Shown here: one piece after another, positions 1 to 8,094 of the stretch
Layout: every line of letters begins with the position of its first letter
How positions within the stretch are numbered: the stretch's first letter is position 1
Origin: Chitinophaga pinensis
GTDB lineage: Bacteria > Bacteroidota > Bacteroidia > Flavobacteriales > Flavobacteriaceae
DNA length: 36,243 bases
NCBI GenBank assembly: GCA_943324545.2
Contig: CALPMA020000005.1
Coordinates: 1 to 36,243 of the forward strand
Direction: 5' to 3'
The notes under the pieces: model-generated
Told to the model about the DNA's origin: nothing
Databases searched by the model: none
The model's input: the letters and a program-made list of their open reading frames with translations, nothing else
Translations under genes and position numbers: made by a program

Positions 1-18
1 CATCGCTGCAGCTCTTTA

Positions 19-37
19 ATTATTATAGTATAATAAT
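19..37. terminator. AT-rich perfect palindrome after the lipoprotein gene
   Basis: Nine-base perfect arms (19-27 and 29-37) centred on G28 lie immediately beyond the stop codon of the minus-strand lipoprotein gene. The arms contain only A and T and no clear T-tract follows, so as a terminator it would be weak. It could also be chance in AT-rich DNA. Confidence 0.25.
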
Positions 38-38
38 A

Positions 39-1391
39 CTAGTTTCCTGTAACTTTAACATTATCAACTTCCCAAGTTGAAGCAGCTGTTGTTGAAGAAG
101 TATATTTAAATGCCACATAAACGGTGCTATTACCTGCACCCGCGAAAGAGTTTAATGATAAATTACCTGAATTAGCCCAAACATAATTACCAGTAGAAAG
201 AGTTGCTCCAGTAATAGTTGTCCAAGTTACACCCGCCGCATATGGACTTCCTGAACCAGAATAGTTTTTAGAAACTAAAACTACAATAGGATCTCCTGCA
301 AATTTATAGGCATTATCAAAATTCAAAGTAGCAGTGGTTAATGTAGATAAATTTTGAACTGGAGAAATCAACCAATCCTCATTAGCTCTACTGGTAGTTG
401 CAAACCCTGACATTTTAGCCATAGAACCCGGATTTCCAAATGTAGTACTGTGCGTCCATACTTCAGCACCAGTAACACTAAATGCAGTCCAAGAAGCGAT
501 ACCGCCATCAAAAGTTTCATTTAATAATGGAGAAAATCTTGGTGATGTTAATTTAATATCGGCTTCAGTTCTTACCATAAATTGGTAATCGTTATTGTAT
601 TTTGTCATGATACCTCTAATTTTACCACTTCCTGTAGCTACTGCTTTTGAAGCAAAATTTGAATATCCACTGGTTCTAAAAATTACAGAACTTCCGTTAA
701 AATCTTGAATTCTACGGTTTGTAGCTCCACCGATAGTGTTTGGATTTGATGGATTTGCATCATAATAAGTACTGTTGGCAACAACATCATTATCCACAAA
801 TTGAACTCTATCCAATTCAATTAATTTGTTTAAATAAGTACCCCCATTAACAGCTTGTTCAATAGTTACTCGTTGAACTAATTGATTTTCATTTACAGCA
901 GTACACGTTCTATTTACTGAAGCTTTGAAATCAGTTTCTGACATTCTTCCCACTTCTGCACCTCCTGAAGAGTTGGCATAAAGACCACCAATTCTCATTC
1001 CATCGTATTTCACATCTTTGTATAAACCATCCATTTTAATTAGAACTTTTCTTCCTGGCTCATAATTAATAAAAGTAGAAGAGGCGTCAACAGGAATACT
1101 AAAAGCTCTTGATCCATCTAATGTTTGAAAAGAAATAGATTTAAAGAAATTACCCCCAATATCGCTTGAAGTTACATAAGCTTCAATTACATCAGAAACA
1201 CCAGGTACAATATTGGTGTGAACTGCTACAACAGCACCCGCATTAATTTGAGAAACTTCTCTATTTTTTATTAATGAAGTTTCTGAACAATCCCCAAGGG
1301 TTGGTGTTCCAAATTCATCTTTTACACAACTAGTAAACAATCCCGCTGACAGAATACTAAAAAATACTGATTTTAAAATTATTGATTTCAT
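39..1391 (-). CDS. Surface lipoprotein, DUF5689 / choice-of-anchor J type
   Basis: 450 residues. The N-terminus is a lipoprotein signal peptide ending in LFTSC. The residues after the cysteine (V-K-D-E-F) match the K-(D/E)2 lipoprotein export signal of Flavobacteriia, so surface exposure is inferred. The region of about residues 35-280 resembles DUF5689, an OB-like domain seen in extracellular binding proteins and nuclease-associated proteins. The C-terminal part (about 290-450, with features such as EDWLISPVQNL and a terminal WEVDNVKV) resembles a choice-of-anchor J beta-sandwich. It lies 20 nt downstream of the TonB-dependent receptor on the same strand, almost certainly co-transcribed, so it probably acts like a SusD-type ligand-capture partner. 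The ligand is unknown. Domain names come from motif recognition, not a profile search. Confidence 0.8.
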   Translation of the reverse strand: MKSIILKSVFFSILSAGLFTSCVKDEFGTPTLGDCSETSLIKNREVSQINAGAVVAVHTNIVPGVSDVIEAYVTSSDIGGNFFKSISFQTLDGSRAFSIPVDASSTFINYEPGRKVLIKMDGLYKDVKYDGMRIGGLYANSSGGAEVGRMSETDFKASVNRTCTAVNENQLVQRVTIEQAVNGGTYLNKLIELDRVQFVDNDVVANSTYYDANPSNPNTIGGATNRRIQDFNGSSVIFRTSGYSNFASKAVATGSGKIRGIMTKYNNDYQFMVRTEADIKLTSPRFSPLLNETFDGGIASWTAFSVTGAEVWTHSTTFGNPGSMAKMSGFATTSRANEDWLISPVQNLSTLTTATLNFDNAYKFAGDPIVVLVSKNYSGSGSPYAAGVTWTTITGATLSTGNYVWANSGNLSLNSFAGAGNSTVYVAFKYTSSTTAASTWEVDNVKVTGN

Positions 1392-1411
1392 ATTATTGTT
1401 ATTTTATTTTA

Positions 1412-4279
1412 TTAGAAATTGATGTATAAATTTAGGAAATAGGTTCTTCCGAAACCGTAAAAATATCTAGGGGCAAATGCCGGAGTTCCACTTGAAACGT
1501 CTTGGTTTAATTGTCTGTAGTTGGAGTTTCTTGCTTGTTCAAACCCACCTGTTTTGTATACTATATCCATAACATTATTAATACTTGCAAAGAATCCAAA
1601 GGTGTTATCTCCAACTTTCCAAGATTTCCCACCAACTAAATTTAATAAAGCGAAATTATCAAATTTTTCTTGCTTTAACAATTCGTTTGCTCTTGCTTGA
1701 GTTGCTTCTGGGAATGGATTGTTATTAACTCCTAAAGGATCTGTAAAAAAGCGATCAGTTCTTGTAATTGGAGCCACGTCAATATAGCTATTTGCTAGGT
1801 AGTTTATATTAGCGCCAACCCACCAGAATTTAGGATCTCTATATTCAATTCCAACAGAAGCAGCTGCTTGTGGCATACCAGATTGTTTGTAATTTTTCAA
1901 TTTGGCTTGACCATAATCATTTATTGGCATCGGATTATCAACAGTTGCCGCAGCATCTGAACTCACTTTTACATTTGGATTACTGTCAAAAATATAGTCT
2001 CCATAAGCAATGCTAGTAGTAACTTTTATGGTAGAAGTAATTGGATATTCAGCACCAAATTCAATTCCTACATTTCTCTTGTCTAAATTAGTAACTGTCT
2101 CTGCTACGAATACATTACTTTCATTTGCATCAGTTGCAGGATCATCAATTCCTGCACCGTCTCCAAAAAAGAAGGAGGTTTCAGTTTGATTTTGAATTTT
2201 AGAATAAAAAGCGGTAAATCTAAGTTTTAATTTAGGAGAAGAAATGATATAGCTCGCATCGGCACTAGAAACAGTTTCATTTGCTACTCCATCTGTTATG
2301 TTATTAGTAACTCGAGCATTATTAAACACATTTCTTAAACTTGGGGCTTTAGACATATAAAGACCATTAAAGGTTAAGTATTGACGTCCTGAAATTTTAT
2401 AGGTTAAACCTCCTTTAAATCCAAAATTATCAAACACTTTTTTCGAGCTATATCCATAAGAATTGGAAGCGTAGTAGCCATTTTTAAATAAACCTTCTCT
2501 TTCATATTCTGAACGAGAGAAAGATTGTGCTAAATAAAAATCAACCTTTTTGTAAACAAATTTGAATTGAGTAAAAGCATCAATTTTAGTGGTATGCAAA
2601 TTATAATTGTAACCATAAACATCCCCTTTTCCAACTACTCTATTTGGATTGTTCAAATCAGATTGTTGTTGGTCACCAACACCAAATAAATTTAAGTCAC
2701 TGAAAGAACTTCCGCCTAATAAATCAAGCATATTTTTGAAATTATGTGATTTCAATTTAGTGAAACTTCCACCTGCATTTAATATAATATTATCTGAAAG
2801 TTGAGAGCTTAATATTGAATTTGCAACATATTGAGTGTCATCTGTACGATCTTCAAATAACACGTATTTACTAGTTCCGCTAATAGAATTGGCCCGATAC
2901 ATTGACGTCCAATCTATTTGTTTATTAGTAAAAAAATTGGCATTTAAAGATCCAATAAAAGCCGGGTTCGTTGGATCATTAGGATTATATAAACTTATAC
3001 CTCCCAAACCACCAGGCAGATACGCCGCAGGATTTTGAAGCGTTACTGCAGCCGGGTCATTTTCATATAATGAAGTATAGTAACTTGGTAGATTTCTATA
3101 ATAAGTAGGATCAGGATTATTTGCTCCTTGAAAGTCAATTCTACTATTTCCAATTTTTCCTGTTTGATAAGAAACATTGATATTCAAATTGGTTTTTGAA
3201 GACAGTTTCCAATAATTACTTAAAATAAATAGCGGCTCTTCTACCGTTTTTATTCTTGAATTTCTTTTTTCTCCATTTTGCCAACCCCAATAGGAATTGT
3301 ATTTTTCACCACCAAGATTAGTTACCTCTTGAGTATTAGGAGAATTTTTCCCCCTACTGTTTTGTCCGAAAATAGCAGTAAAATTTAAGCTATTATTTTT
3401 ACTGATTTTTCTTTCTACGGATGCAAAAAAGGAATTAGCACTATAATTTGTACCTTGGAAATAGCCTTCTTGAGCCCAGCGCCTAGAAGCAGAAATAGTA
3501 TAAGCCCATCCGTCACTTCGCATACCAGAAGCTACAGTTCCCATAATTCTTCCAGTATAATTGGTATTCGTTCCTCCAAATGAAATTCTATTTCCTGGAC
3601 GGTATAAAGAAGCTCTAGTATTAATTTCATTAGTTCCTAAAATGCCTCCAAAAGTATAATCAGATGGCGCAGAACCATTAGTGAATTCTTGATTACGAGT
3701 AGCGTCATTCAATCCACCCCAATTACTATATTGTGGTCTTCCGTCATAGATTTTATTCATGGAAATTCCATTAATCATCGTAACCCCATATTCATTATCT
3801 AAACCTCTCAATTTAAATCGAGCTTGACCCCAGTTAAATGCTGCCGATTGTTGGAACACATCCCTGGATGCCTGAAGCAAACTTGAAGTACTTTCTGAAC
3901 CACTATTATCATCACCTAAATCGGAATCAGTAATAGTTATTAAACTTAATTGTCTTTCTTCAGTAATATCAGATTCTAAACTTATAGTTCCTAAATCCAA
4001 TATCTTTCCAGCTACAATTTCAACTGTAAGCAACTGATCTTTATAGCCGGTAACTTTAATTTGAACTAATTGGTTACCAACAGCGACCGTTTCAAAAGTA
4101 AATTTACCATCGGCATTGGTGAGCTGAGTTAAATTTGAATTTTGAATAGAGGCAATTGCATTTTGTAATGGTTTTTTAGTTTTAGCATCGACTACTTTTC
4201 CAGAAATCCCAGAAATATTTTGAGCAAAAACAAAAAATACTTGCATTACAAATAAAGAACTAATAACAAGTTTTTTCAT
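1412..4279 (-). CDS. TonB-dependent receptor with carboxypeptidase-like regulatory domain
   Basis: 955 residues, an outer-membrane beta-barrel transporter energised by TonB. A signal peptide ends near VFAQ (about residue 20). A CarboxypepD_reg-like beta-sandwich follows at about 24-100 (GKVVDAKTKKPLQNA, then NADGKFTF), typical of Bacteroidota receptors. A plug domain spans about 115-240 (FKLRGLDNEYGVTMINGISM). The rest is barrel, ending in the aromatic C-terminus LNLYINF expected of a BAM substrate. It is first in a two-gene unit with the downstream surface lipoprotein and is divergent from a secreted nuclease-family enzyme. No SusD homologue is present. Substrate cannot be read from the sequence; the neighbours suggest nucleic acid or phosphate products, which is inference. 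Confidence 0.9.
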   Translation of the reverse strand: MKKLVISSLFVMQVFFVFAQNISGISGKVVDAKTKKPLQNAIASIQNSNLTQLTNADGKFTFETVAVGNQLVQIKVTGYKDQLLTVEIVAGKILDLGTISLESDITEERQLSLITITDSDLGDDNSGSESTSSLLQASRDVFQQSAAFNWGQARFKLRGLDNEYGVTMINGISMNKIYDGRPQYSNWGGLNDATRNQEFTNGSAPSDYTFGGILGTNEINTRASLYRPGNRISFGGTNTNYTGRIMGTVASGMRSDGWAYTISASRRWAQEGYFQGTNYSANSFFASVERKISKNNSLNFTAIFGQNSRGKNSPNTQEVTNLGGEKYNSYWGWQNGEKRNSRIKTVEEPLFILSNYWKLSSKTNLNINVSYQTGKIGNSRIDFQGANNPDPTYYRNLPSYYTSLYENDPAAVTLQNPAAYLPGGLGGISLYNPNDPTNPAFIGSLNANFFTNKQIDWTSMYRANSISGTSKYVLFEDRTDDTQYVANSILSSQLSDNIILNAGGSFTKLKSHNFKNMLDLLGGSSFSDLNLFGVGDQQQSDLNNPNRVVGKGDVYGYNYNLHTTKIDAFTQFKFVYKKVDFYLAQSFSRSEYEREGLFKNGYYASNSYGYSSKKVFDNFGFKGGLTYKISGRQYLTFNGLYMSKAPSLRNVFNNARVTNNITDGVANETVSSADASYIISSPKLKLRFTAFYSKIQNQTETSFFFGDGAGIDDPATDANESNVFVAETVTNLDKRNVGIEFGAEYPITSTIKVTTSIAYGDYIFDSNPNVKVSSDAAATVDNPMPINDYGQAKLKNYKQSGMPQAAASVGIEYRDPKFWWVGANINYLANSYIDVAPITRTDRFFTDPLGVNNNPFPEATQARANELLKQEKFDNFALLNLVGGKSWKVGDNTFGFFASINNVMDIVYKTGGFEQARNSNYRQLNQDVSSGTPAFAPRYFYGFGRTYFLNLYINF

Positions 4280-4332
4280 ATTGTATTTTTAAATTAACCC
4301 TGCTTTTTTATTTATTTAGAAAATAGGGCTTA

Positions 4333-4340
4333 CAAATTTA
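4333..4340 (-). promoter_or_regulatory. Candidate -7 box for the TonB receptor operon
   Basis: The minus strand reads TAAATTTG here, a full TAnnTTTG match, about 54 nt before the receptor start codon. A TTG lies only 15 nt upstream of it (4356-4358), shorter than usual spacing, so the -33 element is uncertain. Confidence 0.4.
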
Positions 4341-4528
4341 CAAGAATTTAGGTTACAATAAATAAAATCACAAAGTATTTTATAAAATTGTTGTTTTCTT
4401 TACATTAAAAAACTACATAAATTTTACTATCCTCTAGTAATCAAGGCAATTAATAAAGCGTCCTTGTCAATCTAAATTTTTATATTAGCTAAAAAATATT
4501 GAATTATTAATTTCTTAATGCACCAATG

Positions 4529-4558
4529 TTATTAATCTATAATATTATTTTACATTTG
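4529..4558 (+). promoter_or_regulatory. Candidate promoter of the secreted nuclease gene
   Basis: TACATTTG at 4551-4558 fits TAnnTTTG, with a degenerate TTA at 4529-4531 and a 19-nt spacer. The start codon is at 4606, giving a leader of about 40 nt. The 326-nt divergent region 4280-4605 holds this, the opposing receptor promoter and otherwise only AT-rich sequence in which I see no gene. Confidence 0.5.
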
Positions 4559-4605
4559 TAACCCTACTGTATAAAAGAGAAGGTTAAATTAAAACTGAAA
4601 TTTTT

Positions 4606-5715
4606 ATGAACTTAAGAAATAAAATCACATTATTTTTTCTTTTTTTGTCAATTATTTTTGTCAATGCTCAACAAAAAAAATTTTCTATTCATACTGTGGC
4701 ATTCTACAATTTAGAAAATTTATTTGATACTATTAATAACCCAAATTTTGATGAAGAATGGTTACCAAATGGCTCTCAAAACTGGACTTCTGAAAAATAT
4801 AGTAAAAAATTAGAAAACCTAGCAAGAGTACTTTCTGAAATTGGAACAGGCGAAAACCCAAATTCTCCAACTTTAATTGGCGGTTCAGAAATTGAAAACA
4901 GAGGTGTTTTGGAAGACTTAGTAAAACAACCTAAACTTGCTGTGAACGATTACGGAATTGTTCACTACGAATCCCCTGACAAACGCGGAATTGATGTAGC
5001 GCTTTTATATCAAAAAAAACATTTTAAGCCTACAAGCTCCATTAACATTCCTTTGCTCATTTACAGAAATGATTCTAAAATTGTTGAGAAAAACACTGGC
5101 GAAACAGCCGAAGACAAAGCCGATAGTGATAAAAATGAAGTAGCAATTGACAACCGAGTTTACACAAGAGACGTTTTATTAGTAACCGGAATGTTAGATG
5201 GCGATGAGGTAAATATTATTGTTAATCACTGGCCTTCAAGATCAGGCGGGGAAAAAAGGAGTAGCCCTTTTAGAGAAGCAGCCGGAAGATTGAATAGAAA
5301 AATTATGGATTCCATCTATAAAATTAATCCAAATGCCAAAATTATCACCATGGGTGATTTAAATGATGGAACCTATAATAATAGTGTAAAACAAGGTATA
5401 GGTGCCAAATTGAAAAAGGAAGAAGTAAAACAATTTGGGGTTTACAATCCGTTCGAGCAAATGGCGAAAGATGGAAATTCCTCTCTTTTTTATAGAGATG
5501 CTGGAGATATTTTCGACCAAATAATGGTGTCCGAAACATTAATAAAAAAAGACTATTCGTCCTATAAATATTGGAAAGCAGGAATTTATAACAAGCCCTT
5601 TATGATTCAAACCACGGGCCAGTATAAAGGATATCCGCTCCGGCATACCATAAACGAAATAGGTTTTAGCGATCACTTTCCAGTGTATATCTATTTGATT
5701 AAAGAAGAAAAATAA
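4606..5715 (+). CDS. Secreted endonuclease/exonuclease/phosphatase family protein
   Basis: 369 residues with a Sec signal peptide (about 1-21, ending VNAQ), so exported to the periplasm or beyond. The DNase I-like fold is indicated in order by FYNLENLFD (start of the fold), GGSEIENRGVLEDL (metal-binding Glu), RGIDVALLY, NHWPSRSGG (catalytic His region), MGDLND (Asp/Asn pair) and the C-terminal FSDHFPVYI with the SDH triad. All family catalytic motifs appear intact. Family members cleave phosphodiester or phosphomonoester bonds in nucleic acids, sphingomyelin or inositol phosphates, so the substrate is not fixed by sequence alone. There is no T9SS tail. Divergence from a TonB receptor and DUF5689 lipoprotein suggests a nutrient-acquisition role. 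Confidence 0.85.
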   Translation: MNLRNKITLFFLFLSIIFVNAQQKKFSIHTVAFYNLENLFDTINNPNFDEEWLPNGSQNWTSEKYSKKLENLARVLSEIGTGENPNSPTLIGGSEIENRGVLEDLVKQPKLAVNDYGIVHYESPDKRGIDVALLYQKKHFKPTSSINIPLLIYRNDSKIVEKNTGETAEDKADSDKNEVAIDNRVYTRDVLLVTGMLDGDEVNIIVNHWPSRSGGEKRSSPFREAAGRLNRKIMDSIYKINPNAKIITMGDLNDGTYNNSVKQGIGAKLKKEEVKQFGVYNPFEQMAKDGNSSLFYRDAGDIFDQIMVSETLIKKDYSSYKYWKAGIYNKPFMIQTTGQYKGYPLRHTINEIGFSDHFPVYIYLIKEEK

Positions 5716-5729
5716 AGAATTAAATTAAA

Positions 5730-5757
5730 AAACCGCTGTTCGAATGAGGAGTGGTTT
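5730..5757 (+). terminator. Hairpin between nuclease gene and tadA
   Basis: AAACCGCT (5730-5737) pairs with AGTGGTTT (5750-5757) with one G-U wobble in the plus-strand RNA. The downstream tract (attatattt) is AT-rich but not a clean T run. The wobble becomes an A-C mismatch on the other strand, so it suits the plus-strand nuclease transcript better. Confidence 0.45.
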
Positions 5758-5764
5758 ATTATAT

Positions 5765-6208
5765 TTATTTTCTTTTTTCAGAAAAAAATGACTTCATCAA
5801 GTTGGCCGATTCCTCCGCCAAAACTCCTCGAACAACAGTTGTTTTAGGATGCAATTGTGTTCCCATTTTCTCAAAACCTCGATTTTCATCGCTTGCACCA
5901 AAAACAATTTTCGAAATCTGACTCCAATACAAGGCTCCAGCACACATTTGGCAAGGCTCCAAAGTAACATACAATGTGCAACCTGTTAAGTATTTTCCCC
6001 CAAGGAAATTTGCTGCCGAAGTAATGGCCTGCATTTCTGCATGAGCAGTTACATCATTCAGAAGTTCAGTGAGATTATGGGTTCTCGCAATGATTTTATT
6101 TTCAACTACAATTAAAGCGCCTACAGGAATTTCGCCTTTTTCAAAAGCCAATTCCGCTTCCTGCAAAGCTTTTTTCATAAAATATTCGTCACTGAAAGGA
6201 TTTTCCAT
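5765..6208 (-). CDS. tadA: tRNA-specific adenosine deaminase (TadA family)
   Basis: 147 residues from the chosen start. Deaminates A34 to inosine in the tRNA wobble position; the family also includes guanine deaminases, but this length and context favour TadA. Zinc-site motifs are complete: HAE (H56, E58, catalytic glutamate) and PCxxC (C86, C89). The deaminase fold begins at MKKALQEAELAFEKGEIPVGALIV. An in-frame TTG at 6253 would add 15 residues, but it falls inside a -7 promoter box (6251-6258), so ATG at 6208 (MENPFSDEYF) is preferred. Divergent from dxs across a short shared promoter region. Confidence 0.92.
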   Translation of the reverse strand: MENPFSDEYFMKKALQEAELAFEKGEIPVGALIVVENKIIARTHNLTELLNDVTAHAEMQAITSAANFLGGKYLTGCTLYVTLEPCQMCAGALYWSQISKIVFGASDENRGFEKMGTQLHPKTTVVRGVLAEESANLMKSFFSEKRK

Positions 6209-6250
6209 AAAACATAAATAATCCCAAAAAGGGAATTTAAAAGTTAAGAA

Positions 6251-6258
6251 CAAAAATA
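6251..6258 (-). promoter_or_regulatory. -7 promoter box for tadA
   Basis: The minus strand reads TATTTTTG, a full TAnnTTTG match, with transcription expected near 6245 and about 37 nt of leader. No good -33 TTG is present at normal spacing. Its position rules out the upstream TTG start of tadA. Confidence 0.5.
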
Positions 6259-6271
6259 CAATTTCAAATCG

Positions 6272-6279
6272 TACATTTG
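6272..6279 (+). promoter_or_regulatory. -7 promoter box for dxs
   Basis: TACATTTG matches TAnnTTTG. It ends only 4 nt before the dxs ATG at 6284, so the transcript would begin at or next to the start codon. The -33 element is degenerate. Confidence 0.5.
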
Positions 6280-6283
6280 CATT

Positions 6284-8047
6284 ATGTCAAACAATTTACT
6301 TTCAAATATCAATTCTCCATCCGATTTAAGGCTTCTTGACGAAGGACAACTTCCTCAATTGGCTCAAGAGTTGCGAGATTTTATTATTGATATTGTAGCG
6401 GTAAAAGAAGGGCATTTAGGAGCAAGTTTGGGTGTTATAGAGCTTACTATCGCCTTACATTATATTTTTGACACTCCAAATGATTTATTAGTATGGGATG
6501 TTGGTCACCAAGCCTATGGCCACAAAATACTTACGGAAAGGCGCGAGAACTTTCATACCAATCGACAGCTTAATGGAATTTCAGGATTTCCAAAACGTAC
6601 TGAAAGTAATTATGATACTTTTGGTGTTGGACATTCGTCAACTTCAATATCAGCTGCTTTAGGAATGGCAATTGCTTCCAATTTGAAAGGTGAATTGAAC
6701 AAGCAACATATTGCAGTAATTGGTGATGCCTCAATAGCTTCCGGAATTGCGTTTGAAGGATTGAATCACGCAGGAGTTACCGATGCCAATTTATTAGTGA
6801 TTCTGAACGATAATGCCATTGGAATTGATCCAAGTGTTGGCGCTCTAAAAAACTATTTGACTGCTGTAAAAGAAGGAAAAAACCCAAAGGGAAACAACAT
6901 GATTAAATCCCTAAATTTTGATTATTCTGGCCCAATTGATGGAAACGACATTCATGCAGTTCTAAAAGAATTAAAGCGATTACAGAAAATAAAAGGGCCT
7001 AAATTCCTTCATATTATTACTACAAAAGGGAAAGGACTTCAGCAAGCTGAAGACAACCAAGTGCAATACCATGCGCCGGGGAAATTTGATAAAATCACGG
7101 GAGATATTATTCCAAAATCGGAGCTGCATTTGCCTCCAAAATACCAAGATGTTTTTGGGTTAACGCTATTAGATTTGGCGAAAGCCAACGAAAAAATAAT
7201 CGGTATTACTCCTGCAATGCCTTCGGGATGTTCATTAAAATTTATGATGGAGGAGTTTCCAAAACGTGCTTTCGACGTTGGAATTGCCGAACAACACGCG
7301 GTAACATTAGCCGCAGGAATGGCAACACAAGGAATGATTGTTTTTTGTAATATCTATTCTACCTTTTTGCAACGCGCTTACGACCAAGTAATTCATGATG
7401 TAGCTTTGCAAAATCTCCCAGTTATTTTCTGTTTGGACAGAGCGGGGTTGGTTGGTGAAGATGGGGCCACCCACCACGGAGTTTTCGATTTGGCTTATTT
7501 GCGCTGTATTCCCAACATGATTGTGTATTCGCCAATGAACGAATTGGCACTAAGAAATATATTATTTACCTCACAATTAGGCTTGAATAAACCGATTGCA
7601 ATTCGTTATCCAAGAGGTCGAGGCCAAATTGTGGATTGGCAAAAACCGTATAAAAAATTAGAAATAGGCAAAGCCAATTATTTAAAAGAAGGAACGATAA
7701 CCGCTGTTTTATCTAATGGAACCATTGGAAACACAGTTTCATTGGCAATAGCCAAAATGAATAACCCTGAAACTATTGCACACTATGATTTTGCATTTGT
7801 AAAACCTTTGGACGAAAAGGCATTGCATAGTATTTTCAATGAATTTGAAAAAATAATCACTATTGAAGATGGAGTAATTATGGGTGGTTTTGGAAGTGCT
7901 ATTTTAGAATTTGCATCACAATATAATTATTCAACCCCAGTTCTAAATCATGGCATTCCTGATGAATTCATCCAACAAGGGACAATTGAAGAATTGCATC
8001 AATATTGTAAAATAGATTTAGAGAGTTTAATTTCCATTTTATCATAA
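6284..8047 (+). CDS. dxs: 1-deoxy-D-xylulose-5-phosphate synthase
   Basis: 587 residues, somewhat shorter than the roughly 620 of E. coli Dxs. Cytosolic TPP enzyme condensing pyruvate and glyceraldehyde 3-phosphate, the first step of the MEP isoprenoid pathway and a feeder of thiamine and pyridoxal synthesis. Visible features: N-terminal TPP half with GHLGASLGVIELTIALHY, WDVGHQAYGHKILTGR-like segment (here LTERR), GDASIASGIAFEGLNHAG and the LNDN metal site; central half with the catalytic-Glu motif VGIAEQHAVTLAAGMA and DRAGLVGEDGATHHG; C-terminal domain with RYPRGRG and DGVIMGGFGSA. Divergent from tadA, followed by a strong terminator. Confidence 0.95.
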   Translation: MSNNLLSNINSPSDLRLLDEGQLPQLAQELRDFIIDIVAVKEGHLGASLGVIELTIALHYIFDTPNDLLVWDVGHQAYGHKILTERRENFHTNRQLNGISGFPKRTESNYDTFGVGHSSTSISAALGMAIASNLKGELNKQHIAVIGDASIASGIAFEGLNHAGVTDANLLVILNDNAIGIDPSVGALKNYLTAVKEGKNPKGNNMIKSLNFDYSGPIDGNDIHAVLKELKRLQKIKGPKFLHIITTKGKGLQQAEDNQVQYHAPGKFDKITGDIIPKSELHLPPKYQDVFGLTLLDLAKANEKIIGITPAMPSGCSLKFMMEEFPKRAFDVGIAEQHAVTLAAGMATQGMIVFCNIYSTFLQRAYDQVIHDVALQNLPVIFCLDRAGLVGEDGATHHGVFDLAYLRCIPNMIVYSPMNELALRNILFTSQLGLNKPIAIRYPRGRGQIVDWQKPYKKLEIGKANYLKEGTITAVLSNGTIGNTVSLAIAKMNNPETIAHYDFAFVKPLDEKALHSIFNEFEKIITIEDGVIMGGFGSAILEFASQYNYSTPVLNHGIPDEFIQQGTIEELHQYCKIDLESLISILS

Positions 8048-8049
8048 AC

Positions 8050-8081
8050 AAATCCAATGGTTTTTATGATTGGATTTTTTT
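8050..8081 (+). terminator. Rho-independent terminator after dxs
   Basis: Perfect 9-bp stem: AAATCCAAT (8050-8058) and ATTGGATTT (8069-8077), followed by a T run through 8081. It begins 2 nt after the dxs stop. It may also stop the converging minus-strand gene, though that side lacks a clear T run. Confidence 0.85.
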
Positions 8082-8094
8082 CAACAATTAATAA

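Noticed and set aside
2835..3038. 67-residue plus-strand ORF inside the TonB receptor gene
   Set aside because: Shadow of the receptor coding sequence; no motif, promoter or start context.
6209..6253. Longer tadA start at TTG 6253
   Set aside because: It overlaps the -7 box 6251-6258 and adds a hydrophobic extension not expected in TadA.
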